NCBI RefSeq assembly: GCF_050753345.1
Contig: NZ_JBLZFX010000002.1
Coordinates: 1 to 64,000 of the forward strand
DNA length: 64,000 nucleotides
Origin: Alkalinema pantanalense
GTDB taxonomy: Bacteria; Cyanobacteriota; Cyanobacteriia; Leptolyngbyales; Leptolyngbyaceae
Reading direction: 5' to 3'
Positions within the stretch are counted from its first letter, which is position 1. Each line of letters begins with the position of its first letter. Below, piece after piece: positions 25,016 to 33,173 of the stretch. The notes below the pieces were generated by a model that saw nothing but the letters and a program-made list of their open reading frames with translations, was not told the origin of the DNA and ran no database searches. The position numbers and the translations under genes are program-made.

Positions 25016-25575
25016 AGTTTAGGTTGCTCTCGAATCTCTTAGTGGTGGGTTGCGATCGCTGGCGGCAACAGCTCTGTGCAGTGATCGCGATCGGAATAAT
25101 GGTAGTGGGTTGCTTGGGTTGGAGTCCCTCCGCTCAAGCAGCAGCTTCAGCAGCAGCGAGTGGAAATCCCTTGGCAGAAGAAGGGACAACCTTAGCAGGA
25201 CGCAATCTGACAGGAGCGAACCTGGAACAAGCGGAGTTTGCCAATGCGAATTTAAATGATACCAATTTTAGCCAAGCCAATTTGGTAGGCGCTGTCTTTA
25301 GTACCTCTACGTTCACTGGAACTGTGTTTCGGGGGGCAGATTTGACTCAATCAATTTTTGACCAAGTCCGCTTATATAACGTGGATTTGCAAGATGCGAA
25401 CCTGACAGATGCCATGTTACTACGGACAGAGTTTAATGATGTGACGATTACCGGAGCCGATTTTACCGGAGCGATTCTAACGGCGTTGCAAGTGAAGCAA
25501 CTGTGCGCGATCGCCGCTGGGACAAACTCACAGACAGGTGTGGATACTCGAGAATCCTTAGGTTGCCGAGGATAG
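25012..25575 (+). CDS. exported pentapeptide repeat protein
   Basis: This 187-residue protein begins with a signal peptide or anchor (hydrophobic 20-38, cleavage after AQA near 45). It then has about 20 pentapeptide repeats of the A(D/N)LXX type (for example ANLED-like units such as TGANL, ANANL, SQANL, RGADL, QDANL). These form a right-handed quadrilateral beta-helix. The C-terminal cap carries two cysteines (QLCAIAAG and ESLGC), as in lumenal or periplasmic cyanobacterial members, where they may form a disulfide. Biochemical function is unknown. Coupling to the upstream histidine kinase through an ATGA overlap suggests a shared role (inference). Confidence 0.85.
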   Translation: MKFRLLSNLLVVGCDRWRQQLCAVIAIGIMVVGCLGWSPSAQAAASAAASGNPLAEEGTTLAGRNLTGANLEQAEFANANLNDTNFSQANLVGAVFSTSTFTGTVFRGADLTQSIFDQVRLYNVDLQDANLTDAMLLRTEFNDVTITGADFTGAILTALQVKQLCAIAAGTNSQTGVDTRESLGCRG

Positions 25576-25627
25576 GGCCGAGGCTAAATCAGATACTAGA
25601 ACGGGAATGATCAAACCCGCAGTTCTG

Positions 25628-25663
25628 GGATAGGAAGTAGATGGGAAACGTCGCTTTCTATCC
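25628..25663. terminator. terminator after the kinase/pentapeptide pair
   Basis: GGATAGGAAG at 25628-25637 pairs with CTTTCTATCC at 25654-25663 with one mismatch, followed by TAATTTTTT. It lies between convergent genes and may serve both. Confidence 0.7.
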
Positions 25664-25681
25664 TAATTTTTTAGGAGAGTT

Positions 25682-26536
25682 TTATGGATCTGCGGGCTGG
25701 GGGGTAGCGAGGTAAAGGTTAGTCTGATATTGGATATGGACTTGGCCTTGATGGTTGGCAAATCGATGGTAGAACTGCGTCAGATCAGCCATGAGCCGAT
25801 CGTGGGTTTCCCCCGTCAGCGGCACGTAGGAACGACTTTTTGCAAGGCCCAATAAACCTACAAGATCTAACGATTGAGCATGGGCAATGGCGTAGTGTTG
25901 CGTGTGGGTAAAGAGCGGAGATTGATAGAGCGGTTGAGGATTGTCGCGGCGTTCCGCTAGGTCAGGGATTGAACTAGCCTGTTTGACCAATTGGCCATAC
26001 AGTGCGGTGAACTCGTCTGATCGATCGCGGTTGTTCCAAACAATGGCTACACGCCCCGTCGGTTTAAGAATCCGGTGAAATTCTGCCAAGGCCCGATCGG
26101 GCTGAAACCAATGGAAGGCTTGGAAGGCTGTCACCACGTCCATGGATGCTGTGGGCAGTCCTGTAGCTTCGGCAGTCCCGTCCCACAAGGTGATGGGAGG
26201 GCTGGCAGGGCCAGCGGAATCGACTGATGCATTGAACTGCCCCGTGGCCTGCTGTCCCATTGCGCGCATGGCGGCGTTGGGTTCTACGGCCCAGACTTGC
26301 AAACCTCGATCGGCCAATAACCGTGCGGAAATTCCAGTCCCTGCACCAATATCGGCGGCAGTCGGTTGGGGGTGGGTGGCGGCGTTTTCTAAGGCACTGA
26401 AATCTAGGGCAAGGTGGCTCAAGATTCGATCGATCACCGCAGCAGGATAACTGGGGCGAGAGTGGTGATAGTCGCTGGCACGATCGCTGAACCGTCCGGT
26501 GGGATTGAGTTCGTAGGCAGGAATTGGGTTAGTCAT
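25682..26536 (-). CDS. class I SAM-dependent methyltransferase
   Basis: This 284-residue protein has the class I methyltransferase order. ADIGAGTGISARLLA is motif I, VWAVEPNAAMRAM contains the acidic residue binding the SAM ribose, and MDVVTAFQAFHWF and ILKPTGRVAIVWNNRD are later core strands. The N-terminal F-x-D-R-A-SDYHHSRPSYP sequence and the AFHWF motif are typical of the group annotated as methyltransferase type 11 of unknown substrate. No signal peptide is present. It converges with the pentapeptide gene and diverges from the slipin gene. Confidence 0.82.
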   Translation of the reverse strand: MTNPIPAYELNPTGRFSDRASDYHHSRPSYPAAVIDRILSHLALDFSALENAATHPQPTAADIGAGTGISARLLADRGLQVWAVEPNAAMRAMGQQATGQFNASVDSAGPASPPITLWDGTAEATGLPTASMDVVTAFQAFHWFQPDRALAEFHRILKPTGRVAIVWNNRDRSDEFTALYGQLVKQASSIPDLAERRDNPQPLYQSPLFTHTQHYAIAHAQSLDLVGLLGLAKSRSYVPLTGETHDRLMADLTQFYHRFANHQGQVHIQYQTNLYLATPQPADP

Positions 26537-26732
26537 AGGGGCATCAAGAAATTCTAGGGAATCTTTAGGTTACGTTTAGCTTTGGTACTGACGATCGATC
26601 TCAGGCCATGTCTACAATCAGATTATCCAATCATCCACGTCATCTGTAGGGCATGGGCTTAACCCGCACCTCAATCAATTGTCCTATTGCAAGATGGGTA
26701 GGTGGTATTTTCCATTTAATCAGTTGTTAATT

Positions 26733-27545
26733 ATGGTCAGCTTTCTGAGTTATTTAATTGGGCTGGTTTTGCTCGCTTCTTTATCAGGTTTTAAGATCGA
26801 TCGGGAATATCAACGGGGCGTTATTTTTCGGTTGGGACGATCAAAGGGTGTGATGGGGCCGGGACTGTACTGGATTATTCCCATGGTTGATCAGAAGGTT
26901 CGGGTGGATGTGCGCACTTGCACGGTCAGTATTGAGCCCCAGGAAACAGTGACAGCCGATAGTGTGACCATCCGGGTCAATGCAGTGTTGTATTACCGAA
27001 TCTTGGATGCAGCCAAGGCTATCAACCGGGTACAGAGTTATGAATTAGCCGTTTATCAAACAGCATTGACAACACTGAGAAATGTTGTAGGCCAAAACAT
27101 TTTGGATGATGTTTTGCAGAATCGCGACAAAATTAACTTAAGGGTTCAGGAAATTGTAGATGAAGTCACGGAACCTTGGGGGATTGTCATTGAACGGGTA
27201 GAAATCAAGGATGTGGAAATTCCAACAAGTATGCAACGGGCAATGGCGAAGGAGGCAGAAGCGATTCGAGAGAAACGGGCACGGTTAATTAAGGCCGCGG
27301 CTGAGCAGGAAGCCTCGATTAAGCTAGCAGAAGCCTCCCAGAACATTGCCCTGAATCCCGCCGCTCTAGAGTTACGCCGGTTACAAATGCTAACGGAAGT
27401 GGGTACGGAGAATAACACAACGACGATCGTGATGATTCCATCCGATGTCATTAACCTAGCGAACCGCCTAGCCAATCCTACCCCCCAATCGAATCCCTCC
27501 AATGCAGCAATCCCTCATCCCGATCTAGCCGAGGAAACCCGATAG
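26733..27545 (+). CDS. slipin (stomatin-like SPFH/band 7 protein)
   Basis: This is a prokaryotic stomatin. A single N-terminal hydrophobic hairpin (about 3-18) is followed by FKIDREYQRGVIFRLGR, VMGPGLYWIIPMVDQ and the SPFH core (VDVRTCTVSIEPQETVT), then a helical region AMAKEAEAIREKRAR and a C-terminal tail. Slipins form large oligomers on membranes and organise lipid microdomains; partner NfeD genes are often adjacent but none is seen here. ATG 26733 (MVSFLSYLI) is the start that fits the family. Upstream in-frame starts at 26679 and 26694 are possible because no clear Shine-Dalgarno decides the matter. Confidence 0.88.
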   Translation: MVSFLSYLIGLVLLASLSGFKIDREYQRGVIFRLGRSKGVMGPGLYWIIPMVDQKVRVDVRTCTVSIEPQETVTADSVTIRVNAVLYYRILDAAKAINRVQSYELAVYQTALTTLRNVVGQNILDDVLQNRDKINLRVQEIVDEVTEPWGIVIERVEIKDVEIPTSMQRAMAKEAEAIREKRARLIKAAAEQEASIKLAEASQNIALNPAALELRRLQMLTEVGTENNTTTIVMIPSDVINLANRLANPTPQSNPSNAAIPHPDLAEETR

Positions 27546-27790
27546 TCATGATGCCAACACAGTGTTGTGATGGGTTGCGATGCGAGGGTATTGACTCGGT
27601 TAGAAGCGCTAGAAGCCAGATCAATGACTCTCCTATCGGGATTTACGAATGCGCCTTGACCGGAATAGTGGGATCGAGGCGATCAGCGTCCAATTTGAGC
27701 TCAACCATGAAGTACGGTAAACTCCTCTACGGTTTCTAGGGAGAATTCCGATAGGATGAAGCTGTTGGTGCACTGGAGGAATTTTTAAGA

Positions 27791-28165
27791 ATGCAAAGCT
27801 CATATGATTCCGGTAAACGCAGCTTACTTTCCCTGATTTGTCATGGATTTACCTTGGCTGGGGTTTCGGTCATCACCATTTTTGCCCCGATCGTGGTTTT
27901 GATGATTTCTGACGATCCTGTTGTGAAAGCCAATGCCAAGGAGTCGATCAATTTCCACTTGAATATTTGGTTCTGGGCCAGTGTGATTGGTGGAATTTAT
28001 GGTGTGTTGTCATTCCTGACATTTGGAATTTTGGGAATCTTGCTCTTTCCAATGATTGCCTTTGGATTCCTGTGGCACTTTGGTTGGTCGATCGTCGCGA
28101 TTGTCAAAACCTTGGCGAATCCCGACGAACCCTTCCGCTATCCCTTCATTTTCCGAGTTCTGTAA
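27791..28165 (+). CDS. DUF4870 domain membrane protein
   Basis: This 124-residue protein has three predicted membrane helices (about 15-38, 55-77 and 78-105). The KANAKESINFHLNIWFW motif is typical of DUF4870, a small membrane family of unknown function in bacteria. It is preceded by GGAGG at 27775-27779, which supports the ATG at 27791. A short gene-free gap separates it from the slipin. A terminator follows, so it is either a single gene or the end of a slipin transcript. Confidence 0.82.
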   Translation: MQSSYDSGKRSLLSLICHGFTLAGVSVITIFAPIVVLMISDDPVVKANAKESINFHLNIWFWASVIGGIYGVLSFLTFGILGILLFPMIAFGFLWHFGWSIVAIVKTLANPDEPFRYPFIFRVL

Positions 28166-28230
28166 GGGCGACCAGCCTGACAGAGTGGTTTAAAAAATTG
28201 CGATTTAGGTGGATTAATAAATCACCATCC

Positions 28231-28252
28231 AAGGGGGCTAGCCCCTTTTTTT
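28231..28252 (+). terminator. terminator after the DUF4870 gene
   Basis: AAGGGGGCTAG is followed by CCCCTTTTTTT: a compact GGGGCTAGCCCC palindrome with a T-run, about 65 bases past the stop. Confidence 0.85.
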
Positions 28253-28454
28253 ATTGAAGCCCATGTATTTTTGCGATCGTGGGTTTGGGATGCTTGTGAA
28301 TGACTGTTTCGGTCTCAACCCTTCCAAAGGGAGATCTCTCACGGTTTAGGCTACTACACAAGAGATTAGGGAACAGCGTACAAAAAAATCCCCAGGAAAC
28401 GGGAGTGGACGGGGCAGGGTAGATGCACAGGAATCTAATGTCTCAGCAAATTCC

Positions 28455-29498
28455 TTAACGTGTCCAGGTTTGATCCATTTGCATAACCTGGGCAATTTCC
28501 GTTCCCGTTGATCGGGGTATTCGCCGAAACTGTCCTTTTTGGCGCGTCCAGGTCTGATCAACCACAATCGCTTGGGCGATCGCGTCCATGCGGCGAGCTT
28601 GGTCATGGCGAATAAACGACTCATTATTACCCAAACCGGGGGCATCCCATTGCTGTGTATCTGGGTGCCGATAGGAATTGACCCGTGCCTCTAGAATGGC
28701 CGCTTCTCCGGATAATCCGTCCTGCTTGGCTGCTTTCAGCTGCTCCACATAGCCACCTCGATCGAGGGCCGCTAGGGGGGCTTGGTTGGCTAAGTCAATG
28801 GCATTCAACCGTTCCTGCAACCCCAACTTCATCCCATACTGCACTGCCCGTTCCCGAATGATTTGGTCTTGTCGTTGCAGGCGACGCAGTTGGCGATCGT
28901 CGGCATTTTCCGGAGATGCTGCGCCGTGCTGATAGGAAAAACTGCCCAGATTCCACTGCGCATTGCCGGGGTCAACATGGCCGTAGTAGGCTGGATTCTT
29001 GCCACCGTCGGGACGGCGGGTTCCTTCGGCGCTGCCCACCGCCCGCGCCACCAGCGAGTTCTCACCACCCGCAAAAATGGCATTATCATCACTGGCTGTC
29101 GTCGATTCTACGGGTTGGGCAGTTGTACGATCGGCTCTGGGCAATGATTGGACGGTTGAACGATCGGCACGAGCAATGGGTAAACTGGACTCCGTTGGAA
29201 AGCTGACCACTTCGGAATCAGAAGGGATGGATGGATGGGGAGATGATTGCCGAACAACTGGTGTGGGCTGTGGTGTGGGTCGGAGTGGTGTCCCATTGGA
29301 TGGATACGGGGGCGTGAGTTGTGCCCGCGGTTGTTGCAGTGCAGCCGATGGCTCAAAGTCAGTCGCATCAAACCCGACAATGCCCTCTGCTCGAGCGGAA
29401 TAGCTAGTTCCTAGAAATAACGACCAACAACTGAGCAATACTAACAACGATTGCTGTACTTTGCCATGAACAATTTGCCAGTCGATAATCCATTTCAT
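28455..29498 (-). CDS. secreted protein with C-terminal DQTWTR repeats, unknown function
   Basis: From ATG 29498 the protein has 347 residues. It has a signal peptide (hydrophobic 17-30, cleavage near YSARA). A Pro/Ser/Thr-rich low-complexity zone follows to about residue 130. Then comes a conserved-looking domain (VGSAEGTRRPDGG, YYGHVDPGN, SFSYQHGAASPE, LANQAPLAALDRGGY, DAPGLGNNESF). The end carries the motif DQTWTR twice, about 24 residues apart, the second being the C-terminus. From memory, the central domain resembles proteins on cyanobacterial plasmids with secretion or conjugation genes. I cannot confirm that. The start is preferred over 29552 because it overlaps the preceding stop in ATGA (29495-29498). 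Confidence 0.75.
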   Translation of the reverse strand: MKWIIDWQIVHGKVQQSLLVLLSCWSLFLGTSYSARAEGIVGFDATDFEPSAALQQPRAQLTPPYPSNGTPLRPTPQPTPVVRQSSPHPSIPSDSEVVSFPTESSLPIARADRSTVQSLPRADRTTAQPVESTTASDDNAIFAGGENSLVARAVGSAEGTRRPDGGKNPAYYGHVDPGNAQWNLGSFSYQHGAASPENADDRQLRRLQRQDQIIRERAVQYGMKLGLQERLNAIDLANQAPLAALDRGGYVEQLKAAKQDGLSGEAAILEARVNSYRHPDTQQWDAPGLGNNESFIRHDQARRMDAIAQAIVVDQTWTRQKGQFRRIPRSTGTEIAQVMQMDQTWTR

Positions 29499-29944
29499 GA
29501 GGCTTTTAGCGTTTTCTCTAAAATTGTTTTTGAGGGTTCCACAATGGCCCAAGTGCCATTTGGTTGTTTACGGAGGGCAGCAAACTGGAGCGTTTCACCA
29601 CTCCCGATCGTTTCACCTTGACGCACCTTGCCTAGTTTTGGAGACTGGATACCACAAAATCGAAATTTATAGGATGGGACTTCTGGGCTATCGAAGTACA
29701 AACAACGACGTTGATCGAGTTGAGTATCACCATTGAATGGAGCATAAATCGATCGGCCTTGCAGTGCGATCGAAATATCACCCAACCCACCTGTGACTTC
29801 GTACCCTGCAACCCGATCTCCAGGACTTAACTCCCAATTTTGGTACAGTTTAATATCGACAATAGGAAGGGGCGTTTCTTTGGCACAGCTAGCTAAAAAG
29901 CCGACGAAAATTATAAGAATAATCAATACAGACGAAGGTGGCAT
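29495..29944 (-). CDS. lipoprotein of unknown function, possibly M23-like fold
   Basis: This 149-residue protein has an N-terminal hydrophobic stretch ending in the lipobox FLASC (Cys20), so it should be lipid-anchored. The mature part shows a pattern of G-x-x-S/A-x-x and IYAPFNGD, GETIGSGETLQFAALRK, which recalls the beta-sandwich of degenerate LytM/M23 domains. It lacks the metal-binding His pairs, so no peptidase activity is expected. Two cysteines (RRCLYF and FRFCG) might pair. It is translationally coupled to the downstream secreted protein by a four-base overlap. Confidence 0.72.
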   Translation of the reverse strand: MPPSSVLIILIIFVGFLASCAKETPLPIVDIKLYQNWELSPGDRVAGYEVTGGLGDISIALQGRSIYAPFNGDTQLDQRRCLYFDSPEVPSYKFRFCGIQSPKLGKVRQGETIGSGETLQFAALRKQPNGTWAIVEPSKTILEKTLKAS

Positions 29945-30101
29945 AAACAGATAGATAACAAGCTAGAAACAGGTTGAAAACAAAACAGAAATAAGTTTGG
30001 AATGCTTGAATGCTCCTGATAAAAGTTGATTCAGGCGGTTGAAAAGTCCTCTTGAAATCAATTAGAACGCAAAGGTTTCAAAGAACGAATGGATTAGGAT
30101 G

Positions 30102-30545
30102 TTAATGGGTCAGGAAGCGATAGCCCATGTAGCGATCGCCCTCATACAACACGATGAGCCACGTTTTAGGATCAGAGGCCAAGGGATAGACCACACGCTC
30201 GGCTTTGGTGCCTGTGCGGATTTGTAGACTGGCAAGATAGCAGTAGGGTTTCGGCAGAGTTTTTGTCACTTGAGGCCGAGTAGTCCCTTCAGGAATCGTC
30301 AAAAATTGTCCCAACTGTTGCCGAGAAATTTGTGCTTTGGGCTCTACCACTTGCACGCAACGATCGGCGATCGAAGATTGTCCAACTGCGAAAAAGAGTT
30401 TTGAGTCCAAACAAAGGCCCAGCGTGAGAATGGCAGTCCCTCCAGCCAAGAGTTGTTTTGGGCTCCAGGCTAAATTTGGCTTGTGTAAAAGGGATTGCCA
30501 GTGAAATGATCTCCAAGTTGATTGTTCCATTCGCGATCGCATCAT
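30102..30545 (-). CDS. single-pass membrane protein of unknown function
   Basis: This 147-residue protein has a positively charged N-terminus of about 30 residues, one membrane helix (about 33-54, LLAGGTAILTLGLCLDSKLFF) and an extracytoplasmic domain of about 90 residues, with two cysteines (DRCVQVV and KPYCYLA) that could form a disulfide. It ends in YEGDRYMGYRFLTH. I do not recognise the family. Start codons at 30545 or 30530 are both possible. It lies 46 bases downstream of the frameshifted gene and 157 bases upstream of the lipoprotein gene on the same strand. Confidence 0.68.
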   Translation of the reverse strand: MMRSRMEQSTWRSFHWQSLLHKPNLAWSPKQLLAGGTAILTLGLCLDSKLFFAVGQSSIADRCVQVVEPKAQISRQQLGQFLTIPEGTTRPQVTKTLPKPYCYLASLQIRTGTKAERVVYPLASDPKTWLIVLYEGDRYMGYRFLTH

Positions 30546-30591
30546 TGAAAAACCCTCCGTAGCGAAACTAAAACTGACGAAAAGAGACTGC

Positions 30592-31680
30592 TCAGGATTG
30601 CGCTAGACTTTTGAACCTAGAAATAGTCCTAATGTCACCAGCAACAATCGATAAATTACGGTAGTACTCGATTGGGGGACGAAAAATGCTAAGTAAGCTG
30701 CCACGATCGCGGGTAATAACATCACCAGGGTTAACGGCACTGCCAAGCTTGGGATGAATACGATGATGCCTTGAATGCCCAGTCGAATCCCCGTAGCAGT
30801 TAATGTCCACAGTAGAGCATCGATCGCAATCGTGACAGGCTGCTTGGAAATGGGCAATAGAAGGAGGCATCACCGTAGCAGCCGTGACAATTAGGGAGGG
30901 TTTAACCGCTTTGCTAGCGTGGGCAGAAGCGGAATAGGGGGCGATCGGCTGGGATCGGGAAACAAAGCTCGGTTTAGCGAGGGGTTGCGAATCTGAGGAA
31001 TTGGGAACCTCGGACGTTTTTACACTGGAGGACCCATGGGCTGCTGTGGGCTGGGCTGCACTGGATGGTGCTGACGGGCGATCGGCAGAGCTCCAATCAT
31101 CAAGGCGTGGATGGGGCATCGGGGATTTCGCAACTTGGGACTGCTGAACTGTATGAGATCGAGAGAGTGCTTGCATTTGCTGGGAGAGTTTGCGTAGTTC
31201 TCCCAGGTTTGAGTCCAGCGCTGCGGACTGCTGATTCATGGTCGCAATTTGCGTTTGCATAACTTCTAACTGCTGCCGAAAATCCTTAATTTGCTCGAGA
31301 ACTTGACTAGAGGGAGCTGTCCACACGACTGGAGCGGGACTGGAGGGGAGCGGTTTCGTGGGTCGGCGAGTCTTTTGGGTTGGGGCTTTGGGGGTGGACA
31401 TTGCACGGGAGCTTTTCCCTGGGGACATGTTCGCCTCGATCGCCTCCGCCCCATTCAAATTCGCCAGGGTGGCCTCCGTCACATTTTTGTCGATCGTCCG
31501 TTTGTCGATCGTTTTTGGGGTGGTCGTCTTTTTACTGGAGCGGCCTCGACGGGCAGCGGGTTTGGCAGGTTCTGTAGGTAATGCCTGGGCTGGCAGTACT
31601 GGTGGTAAGACGGGTGGCAATACCTGTGGCAATACCTGTGGTGATGACAGTGACTCAGTGGCTACATGCTTAACGCCCAT
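30592..31680 (-). CDS. coiled-coil membrane protein of unknown function, C-terminus out of frame
   Basis: The N-terminal 110 residues are low-complexity Pro/Ala/Lys/Thr sequence. A coiled coil follows (about 130-180, with LEQIKDFRQQLEVMQTQIATMNQQSAALD). Then comes a Ser-rich linker up to VMPPS. After that the frame turns into an unlikely Arg/His/Cys-rich sequence, while the neighbouring frame encodes a clear hydrophobic domain (30603-30857). A one-base indel between 30857 and 30870 would join the two. ATG 31680 has AAGGGGG ten bases upstream; another ATG at 31707 lacks such a site. The intact protein would be a cytoplasmic coiled coil with a C-terminal double membrane anchor. It heads a run of four leftward genes. 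Confidence 0.6.
   Translation of the reverse strand: MGVKHVATESLSSPQVLPQVLPPVLPPVLPAQALPTEPAKPAARRGRSSKKTTTPKTIDKRTIDKNVTEATLANLNGAEAIEANMSPGKSSRAMSTPKAPTQKTRRPTKPLPSSPAPVVWTAPSSQVLEQIKDFRQQLEVMQTQIATMNQQSAALDSNLGELRKLSQQMQALSRSHTVQQSQVAKSPMPHPRLDDWSSADRPSAPSSAAQPTAAHGSSSVKTSEVPNSSDSQPLAKPSFVSRSQPIAPYSASAHASKAVKPSLIVTAATVMPPSIAHFQAACHDCDRCSTVDINCYGDSTGHSRHHRIHPKLGSAVNPGDVITRDRGSLLSIFRPPIEYYRNLSIVAGDIRTISRFKSLAQS
30603..30869 (-). pseudogene. frameshifted 3' part (membrane domain) of the preceding gene
   Basis: The +1 frame relative to the main ORF is open from 30869 to the stop at 30603. It reads as a typical membrane domain of about 82 residues, with two or three hydrophobic helices (IDALLWTLTATGIRLG, VIVFIP-like stretches, AIVAAYLAFF and YRLLLVTLGLFLG). 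It has no ATG; the only start codon is a TTG at 30857 with no Shine-Dalgarno. It is most simply the displaced C-terminus of the gene at 30592-31680. Confidence 0.6.
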
Positions 31681-31715
31681 TTCCCAAAAGTCCCCCTTAC
31701 GAAACATTGAGTACC

Positions 31716-31744
31716 AGTACTCGCGTACTTAGTACTTCTGTACT
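31716..31744. promoter_or_regulatory. two tandem AGTAC-type palindromes (LexA-box-like operators)
   Basis: AGTACTTCTGTACT at 31731-31744 fits the cyanobacterial LexA consensus RGTACNNNDGTWCB at every position. AGTACTCGCGTACT at 31716-31729 fits except for one base. They are one base apart and on one face of the promoter, overlapping the -10 box and transcription start of the leftward gene. Another AGTAC lies just beside them. This placement suits a repressor. Confidence 0.5.
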
Positions 31745-31770
31745 ATAGCAAGGTTCTTTTAAAATTGCAA
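31742..31770 (-). promoter_or_regulatory. promoter of the four-gene envelope cluster
   Basis: On the minus strand TTGCAA (31770-31765) lies 17 bases from TATAGT (31747-31742), and TGC precedes the latter, giving an extended -10. The predicted start is about 50 bases before the ATG at 31680. The -10 box overlaps one of the AGTAC palindromes. Confidence 0.55.
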
Positions 31771-31888
31771 ACCCCCCAATCATCGTTTTTACCTTCGAGA
31801 TTGAGGGGGAATGGACGGCAGTATTCAGGTTTGGACTGTGGTGAATACAGCATTGCAGCAATACCCCGATCGTGGAGTATGTCCAGCG

Positions 31889-33052
31889 TTAGTTGTTTGC
31901 GATCGCGCTGACTAAACGATCGATTTCTGCTTCGGTAGTGAAATAGTGGGTGCAAGCTCGGACGCAATTAGGATCGAGGAGTAGCCGCACTAAAATGCCC
32001 TGGGATTCTAGACTAGCCACTAATCCTTTGTGTTGGCCGGAGGCTAGCTGAAAGGATACCAGTCCCGATTCCGGGGGTGTTGTGCGTAGCGTTGTCACCT
32101 GAGGAATGGTTTGCAATTGTTCCCAAAGATAGCGACTGCGATCGCAGATTAACCCATAGCGTTCCGCTGCTGAGCCCAACTCCTGTTGCACCTGAAGGGC
32201 TGTAGCCACACCGGGATACAACACCACCGCTGACGTTGCCACTTCATAGCGCTTTCCACCCCCTTCCCAAGCCATTGGTTTGCCCTGGGCATTGGTGCGA
32301 ATACTGCGCCAGCCAATAAACGTCGGACGCAACTCCTCTCGCACCTCAGGCCGCACGTAGAATCCGCCCACCCCCGCTGAACCGCACCACCATTTATGGC
32401 AAGTGAAGGCGTAGTAATCCGCTCCCAATGTGGTCAAATTCAGCGGCAAGACGCCCACCGACTGCGCCGCATCCACCAAAATCCGTACCCGATCGCTGTG
32501 ACTGCGGCAAACAGCCACCATCCGCTCCAACGGCAACACCTGCCCCGTATTCCACAGGATATGGCTCAGCACCACTAGGCGTGTATTCGGGCGCAAATGG
32601 CTCGCCAGCGTCGCCACCGGATCACCTCCATTCAGCGTCGGCAACAGCGGACAGACTGATACCTCAATGGCAAACCGCTGCTGAAGCTCCTGGACGATCG
32701 CCAAGACACCCTGATGTTCACAATCTGTAATCAGTAAATGATCCCCCGATCGCCAATCCAGTCCCCACAGGGCAATATTGCACCCCACCGTGGTATCTTC
32801 CGTCAAAGTCACCGTATCCGGTGTTGTACCAATCTCTTGGGCGATCGTCCGCCGCAGGTCATCCGTCAGTTGCAAACTGTAGTCATAGGCCGCTTGGGAA
32901 AAGGGCGCGATTCGTTGTAACGTTTCCTGGGCCTGGGCCACAGCCTCCAACGCTCGCCGAGGCATTAGCCCCTGGCCGCCGTAGTTGAAGTAGGCGTACT
33001 GGTCGAGGAAGGGAAATTCTTGGCGATGGGTGAGAATCCGATCGAGGGTCAT
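31889..33052 (-). CDS. class V aminotransferase-fold enzyme (C-DES-like cysteine/cystine lyase)
   Basis: This 387-residue PLP protein of the cysteine desulfurase superfamily has TEDTTVGCNIALWGLDW, the DCEHQGVL histidine stacking on PLP, LVVLSHILWNTG, ILVDAAQSVGVLPL and the PLP lysine in CHKWWCGSAGVGGFYV. This order and the HKWW(C/A)G(P/S)AGVGG motif resemble Synechocystis C-DES, which cleaves cystine to cysteine persulfide, pyruvate and ammonia. The active-site cysteine loop of NifS/SufS is not evident. The closest alternative is an uncharacterised isopenicillin-N-epimerase-like enzyme. It is transcribed away from the TM0106 nuclease gene, with a gap of 121 bases. Confidence 0.78.
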   Translation of the reverse strand: MTLDRILTHRQEFPFLDQYAYFNYGGQGLMPRRALEAVAQAQETLQRIAPFSQAAYDYSLQLTDDLRRTIAQEIGTTPDTVTLTEDTTVGCNIALWGLDWRSGDHLLITDCEHQGVLAIVQELQQRFAIEVSVCPLLPTLNGGDPVATLASHLRPNTRLVVLSHILWNTGQVLPLERMVAVCRSHSDRVRILVDAAQSVGVLPLNLTTLGADYYAFTCHKWWCGSAGVGGFYVRPEVREELRPTFIGWRSIRTNAQGKPMAWEGGGKRYEVATSAVVLYPGVATALQVQQELGSAAERYGLICDRSRYLWEQLQTIPQVTTLRTTPPESGLVSFQLASGQHKGLVASLESQGILVRLLLDPNCVRACTHYFTTEAEIDRLVSAIANN

Positions 33053-33173
33053 ACACGCAGAAGCAACTTTCTGGCCTAAACTAGAGCATAAGTGAATCCC
33101 TGTAAAGTCCCCTTGTAAAGTCTCACTAGCATCTTCCGGCTCGAGTCCACCCTAATTCCCTCGATCGATTTCC

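Noticed and set aside
27548..27739. 63-codon plus-strand frame between slipin and the DUF4870 gene
   Set aside because: There is no good start and the sequence is not like any family; it is probably intergenic.
29495..29944. Active M23 metallopeptidase
   Set aside because: The pattern suggests a similar fold, but the metal-binding histidines are absent.
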